From Rhizobium tibeticum (GTDB taxonomy: Bacteria; Pseudomonadota; Alphaproteobacteria; Rhizobiales; Rhizobiaceae), in assembly GCF_900110205.1 (NCBI RefSeq), contig NZ_FOCV01000021.1, forward strand, positions 1-64,000: a stretch of DNA of 64,000 nt, written 5' to 3'. Shown piece after piece: positions 63,935 through 64,000 of this stretch. A model generated the notes under the pieces. It ran no database searches. It saw nothing but the letters and a program-made list of their open reading frames with translations, and was not told the origin of the DNA. The stretch's first letter is position 1; each line of letters opens with the position of its first letter. The position numbers and the translations under genes were made by a program.

Positions 63935-64000
63935 AGTGGGCTCCGGTGGGGCTATCGGATGATTAAAAAAGGTTGCGTGCTGAGGCGGGTCGATCGCAAC

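Noticed and set aside
1-64000. CRISPR arrays, prophage, integrase or transposase genes, rRNA and tRNA genes
   Set aside because: No regularly spaced direct repeats, mobile-element proteins or tRNA cloverleaf sequences were seen on reading both strands; the only structural RNA gene recognised is ssrA.

Overview
The window looks like a piece of a Rhizobiaceae-type alphaproteobacterial chromosome (Rhizobium / Agrobacterium / Sinorhizobium group). The basis is a circularly permuted tmRNA gene encoding the tag ANDNYAEARLAA, an alphaproteobacterial SspB gene, the run thyA-folA-hflK-hflC-degP, paired serB/miaA, rhizobial-type flagellin, GC-rich codon use and a rhizobial-type intergenic palindrome. 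No prophage, insertion sequence, CRISPR array, rRNA or tRNA gene was seen. Assigning genus or species from the sequence alone would be a guess. Layout. 0-3 kb: cheW and a chemoreceptor gene (frameshifted). 2.9-8 kb: a SCO1/SenC copper protein, an FAD monooxygenase, prmA, a 57-codon small gene and pepP. 8-15 kb: azlCD, DUF2164, pncA, a GluP-type sugar permease, a twin-sensor GGDEF protein, an ICMT-family membrane methyltransferase, DUF488 and small membrane or secreted products. 15-25 kb: uvrD-type helicase, an RND efflux pair, an orphan flagellin and an OmpA-like lipoprotein. 25-35 kb: DUF2000/AraC divergent pair, AbrB-family membrane protein, LysR/aldo-keto reductase divergent pair, a GlcD/Dld-type FAD oxidase and a 1247-residue AsmA-family protein. 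35-46 kb is mostly housekeeping: a ribbon-helix-helix protein, DUF4169, sspB, ssrA, an ICMT-like/CmoA-like methyltransferase pair, thyA-folA-hflKC, degP, a GNAT, serB and miaA. 46-51 kb: a HerA-like ATPase, then ilvIH with a clear upstream leader-peptide attenuator. 51-64 kb is accessory: a frameshifted aldo-keto reductase, LysE exporter, DUF2269 with a frameshifted SDR-DoxX fusion, a cobalt-type nitrile hydratase operon, an ECF sigma/anti-sigma/lipoprotein operon, a RecD-like helicase, a MerR-LuxR hybrid regulator, pdxJ, an NmrA/HxlR pair and an MFS transporter. Functional links. ssrA and sspB (ribosome rescue and delivery of tagged proteins to ClpX) are neighbours on one strand, next to the HflKC and DegP quality-control genes. 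thyA and folA form the dTMP/folate cycle. ilvI and ilvH form acetolactate synthase and appear controlled by translation of an Ile/Val/Leu-rich leader. The nitrile hydratase alpha, beta and activator genes overlap and are probably translationally coupled. Three genes (chemoreceptor, aldo-keto reductase, SDR-DoxX) carry single frame breaks while their neighbours are intact; this is either gene decay or sequence error. No wholly new multi-gene system is evident. The items most worth a second look are the MerR-LuxR fusion regulator, the CmoA-like/ICMT-like pair, the ilv attenuator, the permuted ssrA beside sspB, the exact 160-residue sensor duplication in the GGDEF protein, and two small genes at 5.7 and 15.0 kb.
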